Shown here: positions 48,521 through 60,540 of the stretch, in pieces
How the letters are laid out: each line of letters starts with the position of its first letter
Position numbering within the stretch: position 1 is the first letter of the stretch
NCBI GenBank assembly: GCA_003254925.1
Contig: QANZ01008577.1
Coordinates: forward strand, 82,509 to 146,508
From: Chamaecrista fasciculata
Lineage: Eukaryota; Streptophyta; Magnoliopsida; Fabales; Fabaceae
DNA length: 64,000 nucleotides
Direction: 5' to 3'
Notes under the pieces: model-generated
Seen by the model: only the letters and a program-made list of their open reading frames with translations
Database searches by the model: none
What the model was told of the DNA's origin: nothing
Position numbers and translations under genes: made by a program

Positions 48521-51500
48521 AGGATAATTTGGGAAAAGAAAGTTGACACCAACTCATCTTTTTAAGTAGTAAAGATATATATATATATATATATATATAT
48601 GTAAGTTAAAAGTTGTTATATACATCTTTGCTAAGAAGTAGAAGATCATTTTGTTGGCATTATATAACATATAATAATACACCATGAGTGGTTATACATC
48701 TTACTACATTATATAAAATTGAGATAGTTTATACAATATAAAACATACCATATTTGAAAAACTTATTGTGATATTAAGTTAGAGGAAGAAATATTAATTG
48801 GTTAACCACAATTCTAATTTCAATTAATTATTATTTATAAAAATTCTTTTATACTATAATAATAATATTTATTTTCTTAGTAGTATATTAGTAAGTTATG
48901 ATAATAACTATATATTTTACTTATTAGTATATTAGAGACAAAATTGACAATTCAAACCGCTCAAACCGAACCGCCCAAACCCTTTTTATTGGTTTGGTTT
49001 TGATGAATGAAATCAATCAACGGTTCGGTCTAAAAAACAATTTTAAACCGCCCAAACCACTCGACAAACACCCCAAGTCATCATACAAAATTAGATTTTA
49101 TAATAGAAATGAGTTATTACCATCTCATGTTTCTTTCTTGCAATGCTTTTGGATCCACATATATGTGGAATCTTGAGCTTCTGTCTACTTTGACAATTAA
49201 TATTGCAAGTTTCCTGCAAAGAGAGAAAGAGAAAAATGAATTTGGATCTTTTTAAGAAATGTGTTTCAAGCAAAAATTAATTTACAGTGTACCTTTGTCA
49301 TTGGATCCAAACCATAGTCAATAAATGAGGCCCACATATCTTATGGTACAAAATTTGGGTGTCCCAAGATATTTTCTTCCCTACTTTTCTCAACATGATA
49401 ATACTTACCAAATAACCAAACCTGATAATTCCTCCATATGCTACTAAGTTTTTTCCACACAAAGTTCTTACCCAAGTTATCATCTAAGGAAAACTTGGCC
49501 TTCAACAAATAATGTCAAACTTTAGTATGATTGAAGCAAGATAAATTTAGTTAATATCAAAGCAACATAAATCATACTACCTTAACATTGCAATAACATG
49601 TCTCCTTAAAGCGATAAGGAACTTTAAGCTATGAATGATAGCTAATAGGAAAAGTGCTCAAATATGTCCCTACTAGCCGAAGGAATTGACACAAGAGGCC
49701 ACCAACTTCCCCAATTGGTTGACCTAAATCATTTAGCAAGACAACTACCTTTTGCCCTCCCGGAAGCGTCCAAACATCATGTGTCTTCAAATGACCTTCT
49801 TTTATAACTCCTTGCTCATCTATCATTTAAGAAATATGTCATTTAAGGAATATAATATTTACTGATAATAACTTAATTATACACATTGGTAAGCTAACAC
49901 TAACTTACCTATAATGTCAACTGTCCAATATATAGTATTCTTTTTACCAAATACAGTAGGGACTAAGTTTGGGGCAGGGGCTAGGATTGGAGCTGGGGCA
50001 GGGGTTGGGGCTGGGTTTGGAGCTGGGATGAAAGAATTTTGGGGAATACTCAGGCTAGCTCTTGTTCTCTTTGTTCTAACCATACTTTCAGTCTGTAAAA
50101 CCATAAAAACAATAGATTATTAGCAAAATAAAACAACAATCTATGATCATTATCTAAAGTTAAAGAATCTCAATTACCTTGTCAATGTTTGTGCATTGTT
50201 TCATTGATCTCGAAGTTTTTGGGACAAAAAACGGCACACATTCCAAACAAAAAAAAAAGCATTGCGTTGCATTATAGTTTTTAGTTACAACCAAATAGAT
50301 TTTTTTTTAATGATAAGCTAGAATTGCAATACCAACAAAATCAGATTCACATACAAGCTTTGAAGTTAGAACCTAAACATAAAAATAAAGCATAAGAAAA
50401 CATCATCATCATCATCAACTATATCAAAGAAAGCGTTGAGATAAACTAGACAGTCATATGATCATCATCATTTGTATCCATATCATGGGCTTCATCTTCT
50501 TAGGTTGCCCTTACCAGTGGAATATTCTCAACATCTTCGGAAAAAAAAAAAAAAGAAATATGAGTTTGTTGTGGGAATGACTCATTATCAGGGATAGTAT
50601 TGTCATTTTCATCCATATCATGTATGTCACGTGGCTTAAAATGAACAGGAATGCACCACTCTTTCTCAACTTCATCATGTACATAATACACCATTTGAGC
50701 TTCTGAAGCTTTAATATACAGCTCATCACCGTCCTCTTCACCCGTGTGAATCAAATGATAAAAATTATTAATTCAAATCCAAGAGCATCATTTTTCCAAG
50801 CTCATTCAACTGACCATGGTAATTTAACTCAATTATATCAACCAATTTTCCATAATAAGGAATAGGACCATATCTCGGTCGATTATCACTACTACTTGCA
50901 TAACTATTTGTAAAATGATCCAAATATTCCATTATTCTAGGTTTTCAACCCTTCATCTCGATCAAGGGTATGAAATTTGAGATCATTGATGTTATATGCA
51001 CTAAATCTTCTAGCTCTTGAAAGTGCTCCTTTTGCAAGACTTATAATATCACTTGAATGAGCTTCATTCTCATCATTCACAATATGCATCATTAGAGTGG
51101 ATGGTAAAATCATACAATAAAATCCCTTAATTGAGATAAACAAAATATCTATTTTATGTACTCGATGGTAAAACCATCCGGAAAACTTCTTGTGAATTGT
51201 CGTTTGTATTTTCCTTTCTAAAGTTGAAGGAACACGTGTTTGCTTCCTAAACCTCCTTCTTGTTTTGTCTTTGAATTCTCTACATAGATTCATAGGATTG
51301 GCATATTAGTAAAGTATTGAATAAAATCATTCGATAAATTGTTATCATACTTACGTAAGAAATTTATCCACGTGTTTGCAATTGATCAACACATGTTGAT
51401 GTGCTTGATGTCCCTCTCTCTATTAGTATAAAATGAAATTCTCCCAATTGGCTTGCCTATTTGAGGGAAAATAGTCCCCACATGAGATTATTTGTCTTGA

Positions 51501-53207
51501 TCCGGTTCATCATCAACACATCTAACACGATTGAACCTTGTCTCAACTCTATCTAAGTATCTCGATGAAAATGTTAGACATTCTTCTGTTATGTAGCCTT
51601 TAGCAATAGATCCTTCAGGTTATGACTTGTTACGCACATAGGACTTCAATAATCCTAAATACCTATGACATTAAAATATACTTCTTAATTTCAAAGAAAC
51701 ATTAAAATATATGCAAAGACATTTACCTTTCAATCGGATACATCCACTTAGAGTGTACAAGTCCTCCACGCTTGGCTTCATCAAATAAATGAACAATCAA
51801 GTGTACCATGACGGTAAAGAATAAGGATGGAAGAAATAACATTTCCAAGTGACACAAGCATTCAACATCTTGTTGTTGAAGATTGTCTAGTTTAGAAGTT
51901 TTTAACACTTTACCACAAATATCTTTGAAAAAGGAACTTAACTCCACCAGAATTGCACACACATGATTGGGCAACACATTTCTTACAATTATTGGTAATA
52001 ATTGTTCCATGAGAACATGGGAATCATGGCTTTATAATCTAGATAACTTGTGCTTACCCTTAGTTGAATCAACATATTTAGAAATTTGGCTACAATAACC
52101 ATCCGGTGTTTTGACATTCTCCAAGTTTTGAAGAAATGTATCCTTACTTTCATTTGTCATTGTGTACAAAGCAGGGGGAATTTTTTCATTATCATCTGGC
52201 CAAAGATCTTCTCGAATTCTCATGTCACGTAAGTCTTTTCAAGCACCAAGATGATATTTCATCTTAGCTTTCTCATTCAGTAACGTATATATGATATTGT
52301 CACACATATTTTTCTCAATATGCATTGCATCAAGGTTGTGCCTTAACAAATTGAACTCCCTATATGGGAGTTGGAAAAATATACTCTTCTTCCTCCAATA
52401 GGATATTTTTCGTCTGACAACTGAATTATGTTTTTTTTTCCCAAATGTTACATCAATATCCTTTACTTAATTTAGTATTTCTTAGCCAGATAATGAAGAT
52501 GGTGGATTCCTCATCTCAGTGTTGCCATTAAATCGAATGCAATTCAATCTAAATTTATGTCCAAGACGTAGAAAACGACGATTGCCAATAAAACACCATT
52601 TTTTACTAGGAGGTAAACGACAAGCTTCAGAATCAAAATTACATGTCGAACAAGCCAATTTTGTGTATATGTTCCATCCAGATAGATTTTCAAGACCAGG
52701 AAAATCATTAATTGTCCACATCAGAGCTGCACGTAGCTTGAACAACTCATTACATGAAGAATCATATATATGTTTCCACTCCATCTGTCCACAATTCATT
52801 TAACTCTGCAAGTAATGGTTGTAGATAAACGTCTATGTTATTCCCTAGCATTTCATACCTGGAATAATCATAGAAAGAATGAAGGAAGTTTGTTTCATAC
52901 ATATCCATGGAGGAAAATTGTATGGAATAAGAACAACAATCCATATGCTATAAGTGATACTTAATGCTCCAAAAGGATTGAAACCATCACTTGCTAACCC
53001 AAGTTGTGCATTTCGTGGTTTTGATGCAAACTCAGGATGAGTTATATCAAATGACTTCCATGCTTCAGAATCTCTTGGATGTCTTATTAGACCATTTTTT
53101 TTTTTTTTGCATTTTCAGCATGACATCTCATATCATTAGAAACTTTAGACGACATATATAATCTTTGCAGTCGTGGTTTTAATGGAAAGTATCGTAACAC
53201 CTTCGCA

Positions 53208-53256
53208 GGTCTCTTCTTCTTCTTCTTTTTCTTCTTCTTCTTCTTCTTCTTACCTC
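53208..53256 (-). repeat. CTT microsatellite coding poly-Lys in the transposase
   Basis: A run of ctt/ctttt units on the plus strand is read in reverse as about 13 consecutive Lys residues inside Transposase_21. Confidence 0.85.
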
Positions 53257-54049
53257 TATCATCAATGTTACCATCTTGTTTTGTATCTTTCCATCTAGAT
53301 GTATGACAAACTTTGCATGATTCTAAACTTGAATCATCTCCCCAATATAGCATACAATCATTTGGACAAGCATCAATTTTGATATAATCAAGACCAAGTT
53401 TGTTAATGATTTGTTTTGCCTCATAAAAAGAACTAGGAATCTTTGCATGTTCAAATGTATCATGCAATAATTTCAGTATCATGGACATCGCTTTGTCTGT
53501 CATCCGACAAAGGCAGTTGATATGATAAAGTTTAATTAAAAAGGATAGCTTTGAATACTTCAAACACCCTTCATAAAGTTTCTCATTGTAATCTCTGACT
53601 AATTCAGCATAGTTTCTATCATCCCAACTATGTTTTTTATGCACCTCATGTACACTACTATCAACTTCATCTACATGTTCAGGTGCTGCAACTCCAGTAT
53701 GTCTACTAATTCCAAATGCATCATGAACCATTTCGTTTATTAGATCTTGACCAAGTAGAGTATCTTCACCAACCAAAGTATCTTGTGATGCATTTAAAGT
53801 TTCACTTGTATCTCCAATAACTGACTCTCTGTGCCAATTCCATACAGTGTAACCTTGAGGAAATTGGGTACAAATCAAGTGATCGTATAACACTTCTCTA
53901 CTTTGCCACCTTTTAAATCCACAACAAGAACATGGACATCTTATCAAGTCCTTTGCAAGTGTGTTTGCAAATGCAAAGTCTAGAAAGTCATTTAAGCATT
54001 TCTCATATTCAATGCTAACATGAGGTTGTTTTATCCAAGATTTATCCAT

Positions 54050-55304
54050 AGAAAATGTCTATATAGTTGAACACAAAGTAGAATAAGAATAGAAAGAAAG
54101 GAATAATTGACAGATGACCAAAACAAACATAAAAAGTACTATTACAATGCTTTGAAAATTAAAATGACTTATCCATGTCTAAAGCAAACCCATACAAGAA
54201 AGAGGATAACAAGTCACAATTAAATACTAACAAAAGAAAAAACAGAATATTTAGTTATATTACTGGTTGAATTTCATTTGAAGGGAGAAAGAGGATACCA
54301 ATTTCTATAAAATCTCCCATTGCAGAATAAAAGTAATATGTCAAAACTCAAAATAGAATCAAAGAAATTTCAGAATTATGTCCATGTCACACACAAACCA
54401 AACTGATAGTTGTATATATATATATCCTCTTTATTCCATCGTTTTCTATATTGAAATAACAAAAAGGGAAAAAAAAAGACAGACATTAAATGCACACCAT
54501 TATAAATCTAGTGTTTCAAGATTCAAATAAAGATCATCTGATCAACTTTAAATATATAATTACATCTGTAGTCAAATAGAAGTTTTCCTCCTTCAGTAAG
54601 TCGTCAATGTTACTAAGTCGTCAAGATTTCCTCTGAGACATCTAGCCTCCCTACTCAATCAACCTCCTTATCTATCTATAAATATAATATATATATTTAT
54701 ATATCATCATCCAACATCTTCATCACTTTGGCAATATGTGTTTATATATCTCTATCTGTAACTGATCCATTATATATTGTGATTCTGTAATACGTCTAGT
54801 GTGTGTAGGTCATCATCATCATCCACAACAGGTTAATTTTACAAATTTGTCTACGTCTTCAGTTCATTACTTATTATATCATTAGAGTGTGTGTGAATAT
54901 TGTAATTAGTTATTAAGCCATATATATATATATATATATATACACTAGGGGTCCTCTCATCTTCATCACTGGCTGGGCTCACTGCCCTGCTCCATGTCAT
55001 TTCATATTTAAATTTGTGTGCTGCCTCCTATAATGTAATTAAACATTTTTCTTATTCATTATTCTCCGATCTTATATAATTACCTCTCTCTCACTTCCTA
55101 CTTTTCCTTTCCCTATCAACTTTCTTTCATATTTTTACCACCTCATTTTTATTCGCTCCTTTAAATCAAACAAACTAAATTCAACACGCACTCTCTCTGT
55201 ATATATATATCAAGAGAGGAAGAAATTAATTCAAACTAGGCTTCAATATTAGTCAATCTGTTAAAAATAATTTATATGTTTTTACATAATGAATTCAAAA
55301 TCCA
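54050..55304. other. CACTA upstream region
   Basis: AT-rich, with TA-runs near 54415 and 54920-54943; presumably the promoter side of the transposase gene. No other gene seen. Confidence 0.45.
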
Positions 55305-55310
55305 GAACAC

Positions 55311-55351
55311 ACAAACAAACAAACAAACAAACAAACAAACAAACAAACAAA
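55311..55351 (+). repeat. (CAAA)n microsatellite
   Basis: About ten units of aaac/acaa. Confidence 0.9.
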
Positions 55352-55475
55352 ATAAGCTACTGCTCTAGACGAGCTTCCAGTAACCAAAATCGTATGAAAT
55401 CAGAATGAGTAATTAATCCAACAAAAAGAGAACGAAAATACTCAATTAAATTACAATATCATCAAGTATATAAAT

Positions 55476-55755
55476 GATGACAGAATCTAGCGAAAGCAGC
55501 AGAACAGAAGCAATGGATGACAGAATCGAGCGAAAGCAAAGGATTATACAAAAACAGTAAGAAGCAAAGGATTATACCTAATTTCGAGTTCTCTAGAAGC
55601 AATCAAAACATAAACGATGATACAATCAAGCGAAAGCAGCAGAAATAGAAGCAAATGATGACAGAATCGTGCGAAAGCAAAGGATTATACAAAACAGTAA
55701 GAAGCAAAAGATTATACCTAATTTCGAGTTTTCTAGAAGCAATCAGAACAGAAGC
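55476..55755 (+). repeat. Two tandem units of 140 bases near the CACTA end
   Basis: The units share aagcgaaagcagcagaa, gaaagcaaaggattatacaa and acctaatttcgagtt, offset by 140 bases. They lie in the subterminal zone of the CACTA element. Confidence 0.8.
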
Positions 55756-56156
55756 GATTAGAGAAACGAGAGAAACGACAATGCTCAAAGAATTGGAACA
55801 AAATGCTTTGTGAGATGAGAGAAACGAGAGAAGTGAGAACCCTCGAAGAATTGAAACAAAATGCTTTGTGAGAAATTTGTTGTGCAACCCCAAAAGGAGA
55901 GATATTTTTGGGGGTAAAATTGTCATTTGAAAGAATTTCTCTTTTCTAACCGTTTAAAAGTGAAAATATAATTAAAAAGAATATGAATTTCTTTTGTGTG
56001 GGTTTAACTGTTGGGAAAATAAAAAACCGTCACTTTTTTTTTTTAACTTTTGTGAAGGTTTCAAAAGTGCTAAAAATGTATTCATTTTCTAATGCTTTTA
56101 TATAACTGCCAATAAAATTATGTCAGCAAAATACAATTTTTTTTTTGGTAGTGTGG

Positions 56157-56770
56157 GTAAGTTTATGAATTGGGATAGTAGGGTTTATGATTAAGAATTA
56201 TTGTAACTTTTGATCAAAATAGGGTCACATACATATATATAGACATTGGGATTGGATTACCGATTCTCCTAATCAAATTAGGATATTGAAATTTGTTCAA
56301 AAAAGGATTAGAATATTGAAATTTAAAGAGATAATAGATACTCCTTTATATATTTATATTTGGGATTAACTTTTATAAGTTTGATTTGAATTTGTTTATA
56401 TTTTTATAATGAATTCTTTATAATTAAAATATAAATGATCTTTTTTATATGTATTTTAGGAAATGTGCTACCTCTTATTTGTTTTTATCTTGTTCTTACA
56501 TTTGGGGAGCAAATATGTACTTACTTGTTGTATTATAAATATTACAATATCTTTTCATATATGTCATAACACAAAATTCTCATTTTTTGTTTTTTAAAAA
56601 TTAAAAAATATAAATTCAACGATGAGTTTGATCCACTTGTAAGATTTATAGATTTGATATTTTTTTTTTGAAAAATATAAATAATCTCAATTTACTATGA
56701 TTAACTCACATGCTACTTATATGGTAAATTTTTCTATGGTACGGTTGACATGTGTATTTGATATTTAATA
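56157..56770. other. AT-rich spacer right of the CACTA element
   Basis: Long A/T stretches, no gene or repeat ends recognised. Confidence 0.5.
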
Positions 56771-56779
56771 AATTATTTC

Positions 56780-56993
56780 AAGTTGCCCAAGCGGATTGGG
56801 TTGGGTTGGGTTGGGTTGAGCGGGTTTAAAATCTTGAAACTCATAGCGCAACCCAAACCACAGCAGGTTCAACATTTTGAACCCAAACCAACTCTTGAAC
56901 CCAAACCAACCCGCCAGCCTAATCCAAACCAACCCAAACTAGCGGTTGGGTTGCTTTTGACGGGTTGACCCAACCCACTGAACACCCCTAATC
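56780..56993. mobile_element. hAT-like fragment, ggttgggttggg-rich
   Basis: Dense in gggttggg and the complement aacccaaacc in both senses, and ends ctgaacacccctaa, the right end of the same class as 43928-49074 (taggggtgtt). The left end is not visible. Confidence 0.5.
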
Positions 56994-57239
56994 ATCACCG
57001 TTCATCATCACTCATGAAATTGATATTTAGATGACTTTTCAGCTAGATTCTTCAGGAAAGATTCTGTTTGTTTATTTATATATGCCCATTAAATTCTAGA
57101 ACATATTTTGGTAATGCATAGAAAGAATACTCCATTTATGATTTTTTGAATATGAAGTACGAATATATATATGACACCATTTGCAATTTTTGAAGTTTTT
57201 ATCAGTATTTATAAATTTTTTATTATTTTCATTTTGTCT

Positions 57240-57360
57240 CTTCTCGAAATCATAATATTATATATATATATGCCATGTCGTGTCTTGTAATATTAAGAAT
57301 TTAACGTGTCCGTGTCGTGTCTCGTGTCCATGTCCGTATCCGTATCTGTGCTTCCTAGAG
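57240..57360. other. Fragment with gtgtccgtgtcgtgtc words
   Basis: Repeated (g)tgtcgtgtc/tgtccgta words of the type seen at ends of hAT-like elements; too short to assign. Confidence 0.3.
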
Positions 57361-57467
57361 TACTACTCTATTATATAAATTGTAGCAAATTTTAGAACTT
57401 AGTTGATTTTGTTAGATTTTGACCCAAATTTTTTTAAAAATATACAAACAGTTTAACCCTACTGAAG

Positions 57468-57504
57468 AAAAAAAAAAAAAAAAAAANAAAAAAAAAAAAA
57501 AAAA
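57468..57504. repeat. Poly-A run with one N at 57487
   Basis: Nineteen A, one N, seventeen A; as at 38901, possibly an assembly weak point. To its right (57505-57660) lie words such as gacgggtcaacccattttga, an hAT-like right end. Confidence 0.85.
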
Positions 57505-57838
57505 CTAAAAAACCCGCGTGCTAGCCCATTTAGACCTCGAGCATTCATGAGTGGTTATGGGGATCACATTTGAAGCCCTTTCATAAATAAGTTGGCCCGC
57601 CCCAACCCATCAAAAGATGGACTTATTACGGACCTAGACGGGTCAACCCATTTTGATAGTCCAATCCATACTTATTTTCGGGGAGTAAGAAAATGATAAA
57701 TTATGAGATCTTGACTTTTCGTTGTACTGAATTTTTTTTTTAACTGATTTAATGGACAGAGAAGATCTATACTTTACCACTTCACTACTTTCCCTTATTT
57801 CCGAGCTCCATCTCGTGGAACATACAATTAAAATATAA

Positions 57839-58561
57839 GGAGGCGTTTGGTACACGGATTGAAAAGATAGTCCCGGGATTATAAGCTCTGGACTAGAGTA
57901 ATCCCGCGTTTGGTACGCGGATTGGAAAATTAGTCCCGGGAATATTGTATTCCCAGGAATAGGATAATTTCCTAAAATAGCTATTTTCTAATCCCACCCT
58001 AGGGGGTGGGATTAGTCTAATCCCATGACATGGGATTATTTTTTCCATCCAAAATTACTTTATTACCCCTAATAAATTTCCTCTAATTAATTAATTCTTT
58101 CTCTACAAACCCCGGTCACTTTTCATCTTTGTCATTTTACAACTCTTTGTTGATTGAGATTTTTTTAGACAATTTTATTATGTTGAGAATTATGGACATT
58201 GTGTTATGAAATAGTATTTTTCTCATGAATCTAATAATGTTATTTAAAAATTTTAATTATGATATAGTATTTTTCTCATGAATTTTTTTTGAAGAATTTC
58301 TACATTTGATAAACTATTGGTTGGTTGAGAATAAAAAGTCAAGTGCATATTTGTAAAAGTATTAAACATTCTCAGGAATATCAAAGTTGAACCAAACATA
58401 AGATTGTAACATTCCTGGGAATATTGCAAAATAATCCTAGGATTATTTTAACTCATCCAAACAGACATTCTTATAATCCTGGGAATCTTATTCCTGGGAA
58501 TCACATTCCTGTTGATGTGATTCCCGGGATTGAAAAAATAATCCGTGTACTAAACGCCCCC
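57839..58561. mobile_element. PIF/Harbinger (Tourist-like) MITE
   Basis: The 3-bp duplication taa (57836-57838, 58562-58564) flanks ends ggaggcgtttggtacacgga and, in reverse, gggggcgtttagtacacgga. Both subterminal zones repeat the words cccgggat and attcctgggaat. The left end is partly duplicated (gcgtttggtacgcggattgg at about 57904). There is no transposase. Ends and TTA/TAA target fit Harbinger-type elements. Confidence 0.85.
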
Positions 58562-59001
58562 TAAAGCTATTTCTTCGAATATACCGTCCATTATCCATTT
58601 GTAAGTTACCTCGTACTTTTCACGTCTATTTCAAGTTCCAACTTCCAACAACCTTGTGTTGTGTTTCCCAAAACATTAGTTTGACTTGGAATACGTCCAA
58701 ATTAAATGTCCAATAACATTGGAGTATTGGACTCAATTCCTCAACACACACACAGTCACACGCATTTTTTACTAAGCATTTCCCCGCCATGACTTTTTTT
58801 TTTTCTAATGAAAATTCCATCACCATGACTTGAAAATTCCAAATTCCACCCACAAGAATATAAATCAATGAAACTTCGCTCCTAACTTCCTTCCGTCAAA
58901 TCCAACGCTCGTCGTCATCATTCTTACCACTTCAAAGTTCAAACCATCGCCCTCGCCGCCAATACTACACCTTAATTCCTTAATTGGTCAAATTCCAATT
59001 A

Positions 59002-59468
59002 GAAAAAATATACTATTTATCACTAAATTTATATTGAGTTAATTAATTACTATCTAAATAATTAAAATATATTATTTGATCTCTGAAATATTTCAATTAT
59101 TAATTATTTGGTCCCTAGTGACGATTTGCTCAAAATTTAAATTAATTTTATATTTTTTGATATTTGAATTTATACTAAATTAATATTATTTGGTCCACAA
59201 ATTTAAACTAATTTTATAGTTTTTAGTCCCTAAATTTATATTATTTGATCCCTGAATTTGAACTAATTTTATGCTTTTCAATTCCTAAATTTGTATTAAA
59301 TTTATACTATTTGATCCTTAAATTTGTACTTTTTGGTTCCTAAATTTGACCCAAGGACCAAATCATTGATAATTACAATAATTCAGGGACTGAGTAAAAT
59401 ATTTTGATTATTTAGGGACCGATTAGTTGGCTTAGTATAAATTCAGGACCAAATAGTAAATTTTCTCA
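59002..59468. mobile_element. Palindromic element upstream of the C2 gene
   Basis: The ends gaaaaaatatactatttat and, in reverse, tgagaaaatttactatttgg are inverted. The flanks ttccaatta (58993-59001) and atccaatta (59469-59477) form a 9-bp duplication with one mismatch. The arms are made of spaced 'tttggtccctaaatt' words. It lies about 220 bases before the C2 start codon. Confidence 0.75.
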
Positions 59469-59610
59469 ATCCAATTACTATTAGTCTAACGGCTCTGTTA
59501 AGTTCCTTCCCAGAAATTAATCAATTCAAAAACATCAACGATATCAGAAATCACCCCTCTCTTTCTCTCTTCCTTCTCTCTACCTTCCTCTATAATACCA
59601 AACACCGTAC

Positions 59611-59622
59611 ATATATATATAA
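59611..59622 (+). promoter_or_regulatory. TATA-box candidate of the C2 gene
   Basis: atatatatataa about 70 bases before the start codon at 59688; preceded by CT-rich DNA (59550-59595) as in many plant core promoters. Confidence 0.45.
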
Positions 59623-59687
59623 CAAAACCTTATTCTTATAACTCTCAAGATAATAATAATCACGTACGTTATACGCACGCATGCGCT

Positions 59688-60203
59688 ATGACGACGACGT
59701 CGTCTCGCGTTGTTGAGATCACCGTTTTATCAGCAGAAGACCTCAGAATGAACGGAAAACCCTTAACAAAGAAATCATTTGTATCGGTCGGATCGTCCGG
59801 CCCGAATAATTTCCGGGTCACGAAAATGGATACTGAAGGAGGGAGTAGCTATCCTTCATGGAAGGAGAAGGTGGTGGTGGACGTGCCATTGCATGCAAGG
59901 TTTATAATTGCGGAAGTTAAGTGCAAGACATTCACCGGAATTAAGAGCGTTGGGACGGCGAGAGTGCCGGTATCGGACTTTGTCGGCGGCTACGTGCCGG
60001 AGAACCAACTGCATTTTCTGAGCTATAGATTGTGGGATGATAGGATGAGAAGGAATGGGATTTTAAATATTTCTGTTAGGGTGAAGCTGCCGGAATATTC
60101 TCCGGCGGTGACTGTGCCGGCACCGGTCGAGGGTGTTCCAGCGCCTCGTGTCGGTGGTAATGGTTCGTTAGTGGTTGCTACTGGGATTCCGATTTGGTTG
60201 TAG
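59688..60203 (+). CDS. Small C2-domain protein, BAP1/BAP2-like
   Basis: Intronless, 171 residues. A single C2 domain spans about residues 8-130: VVEITVLSAEDLRMNGKPLT, then YPSWKEKVVVDVPLHARFII, GIKSVGTARVPVSDFVGGYV and LHFLSYRLWDDRMRRNGILN, followed by a Pro/Val-rich tail (TVPAPVEGVPAPRVG). The layout and the 'PVSDFVGGYVPENQLHFLSYRL' type signature (conserved across positions of about 95-116) match BON1-associated proteins, which bind the copine BON1 and membrane phospholipids and restrain cell death and defence. The start Met is directly before the domain. Several of the Asp residues that bind calcium in classical C2 domains are not evident, so calcium binding is doubtful. Subtype BAP1 versus BAP2 cannot be told. 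Confidence 0.85.
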   Translation: MTTTSSRVVEITVLSAEDLRMNGKPLTKKSFVSVGSSGPNNFRVTKMDTEGGSSYPSWKEKVVVDVPLHARFIIAEVKCKTFTGIKSVGTARVPVSDFVGGYVPENQLHFLSYRLWDDRMRRNGILNISVRVKLPEYSPAVTVPAPVEGVPAPRVGGNGSLVVATGIPIWL

Positions 60204-60244
60204 ACAAAATGTTTGGAAGAAACATGAGACAAAATGTTCTCTTT

Positions 60245-60540
60245 ATTTAGGGTCTGCTTGGGAGACTTTTAATTTTAATCTAATCTCATCCAATCTCATC
60301 CAAATGGATGGATGAGATTATTTTTTAATTGGATGAGATGAGATGATGTATTGGTGTTTGGGTGATTTTAGTGATAATGATGTTAAATAGGGTGTGAAAT
60401 TATATAAAAGGGTATGTAATGATTGTGGTTGATAGAAATAAGTTGATGGATTTTTGTAATTTGTATAGGGGTAAAAATGGTAGGAAATAATGAGATGAGA
60501 TGGAGATAATGAGATGAGATGTTATAATGTATTGTATATA
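60245..60540. mobile_element. Miniature element rich in gatgagat
   Basis: The left part gtctgcttgggagac... with aatctcatccaatctcatcc and the right part with gatgagatggagataatgag are inverted relatives. This is the style of Harbinger-type MITEs, but the right end and target duplication are not clear. Confidence 0.45.

Larger units (their letters stand above)
44163..48575 (-). mobile_element. Non-autonomous Helitron, 4.4 kb
   Basis: On the minus strand it starts TCTTTACTACTTAAAAAGAT at 48575 and ends, after the hairpin gcgtgcatcgcacgc, in CTAG at 44166-44163. The flanking bases are A (5') and T (3'), the Helitron insertion rule, and there is no target duplication. The interior carries an RPA-like gene remnant and several short tandem repeats, but no helicase or Rep motif that I can see, so it depends on another element. 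Its insertion splits the hAT-like element at 43928. Confidence 0.85.
43928..49074. mobile_element. hAT-like miniature element split by a Helitron
   Basis: The left part 43928-44162 starts taggggtgttcgaaactgaa and is full of aaccgaacc words. The right part 48576-49074 carries the same words in reverse sense (ggttcggt, aaaccgcccaaacc) and ends cgacaaacacccc, the complement of the left end. The flanks ttgtcatc and aagtcatc suggest an 8-bp duplication with two mismatches. Without the Helitron it would be about 730 bases. Confidence 0.7.
42640..54049 (-). pseudogene. TNP2-type CACTA transposase, decayed
   Basis: Starts MDKSWIKQPHVSIEYEKCLN at 54049 (transposase-associated domain, with CPCSCCGFKRW). 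Transposase_21 follows (IDACPNDCMLYWGDD; then SDGFNPFGALSITYSIWIVV and CMKQTSFILSM; then AALMWTINDFPGLENLSGW). A DUF4218-like part is at 52010-51723 (VMVHLIVHLFDEAK, HSKWMYPIER), DUF4216-like pieces at 51293-50500, and the C-terminus in scattered exons (KIPHICGSKSIARKKHEM at 49200-49091; ELERGGRVSRGAIFIATHRK near 43900; NALQEEIVILQSL near 42760). A frame shift lies at the A/T run 53094-53108. A CTT microsatellite inserts about 13 Lys. Not functional as it stands; introns and decay cannot be fully separated. Confidence 0.85.
42630..56153 (-). mobile_element. CACTA (En/Spm) transposon carrying nested insertions
   Basis: The right terminus, read in reverse, is cactaccaaaaaaaaaattg at 56153 and inward, the class hallmark. 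Further in (about 56000-56100) lie cttttgtgaaggtttc-type subterminal words. The minus-strand gene encodes a TNP2-type transposase whose pieces run from 54049 down to about 42640, interrupted by hAT-like elements at 43076-43703 and 43928-49074. The left terminus is not found, so the left limit given is the end of coding similarity. The candidate 3-bp duplication on the right is tgg (56154-56156). Confidence 0.85.

Noticed and set aside
49914-50123. Gly/Ala-rich frame on the plus strand opposite a Pro/Ala-rich frame
   Set aside because: The minus-strand reading (PAPNPAPTPAPAP) fits the linker of the CACTA transposase C-terminal part; the plus-strand frame is its shadow.
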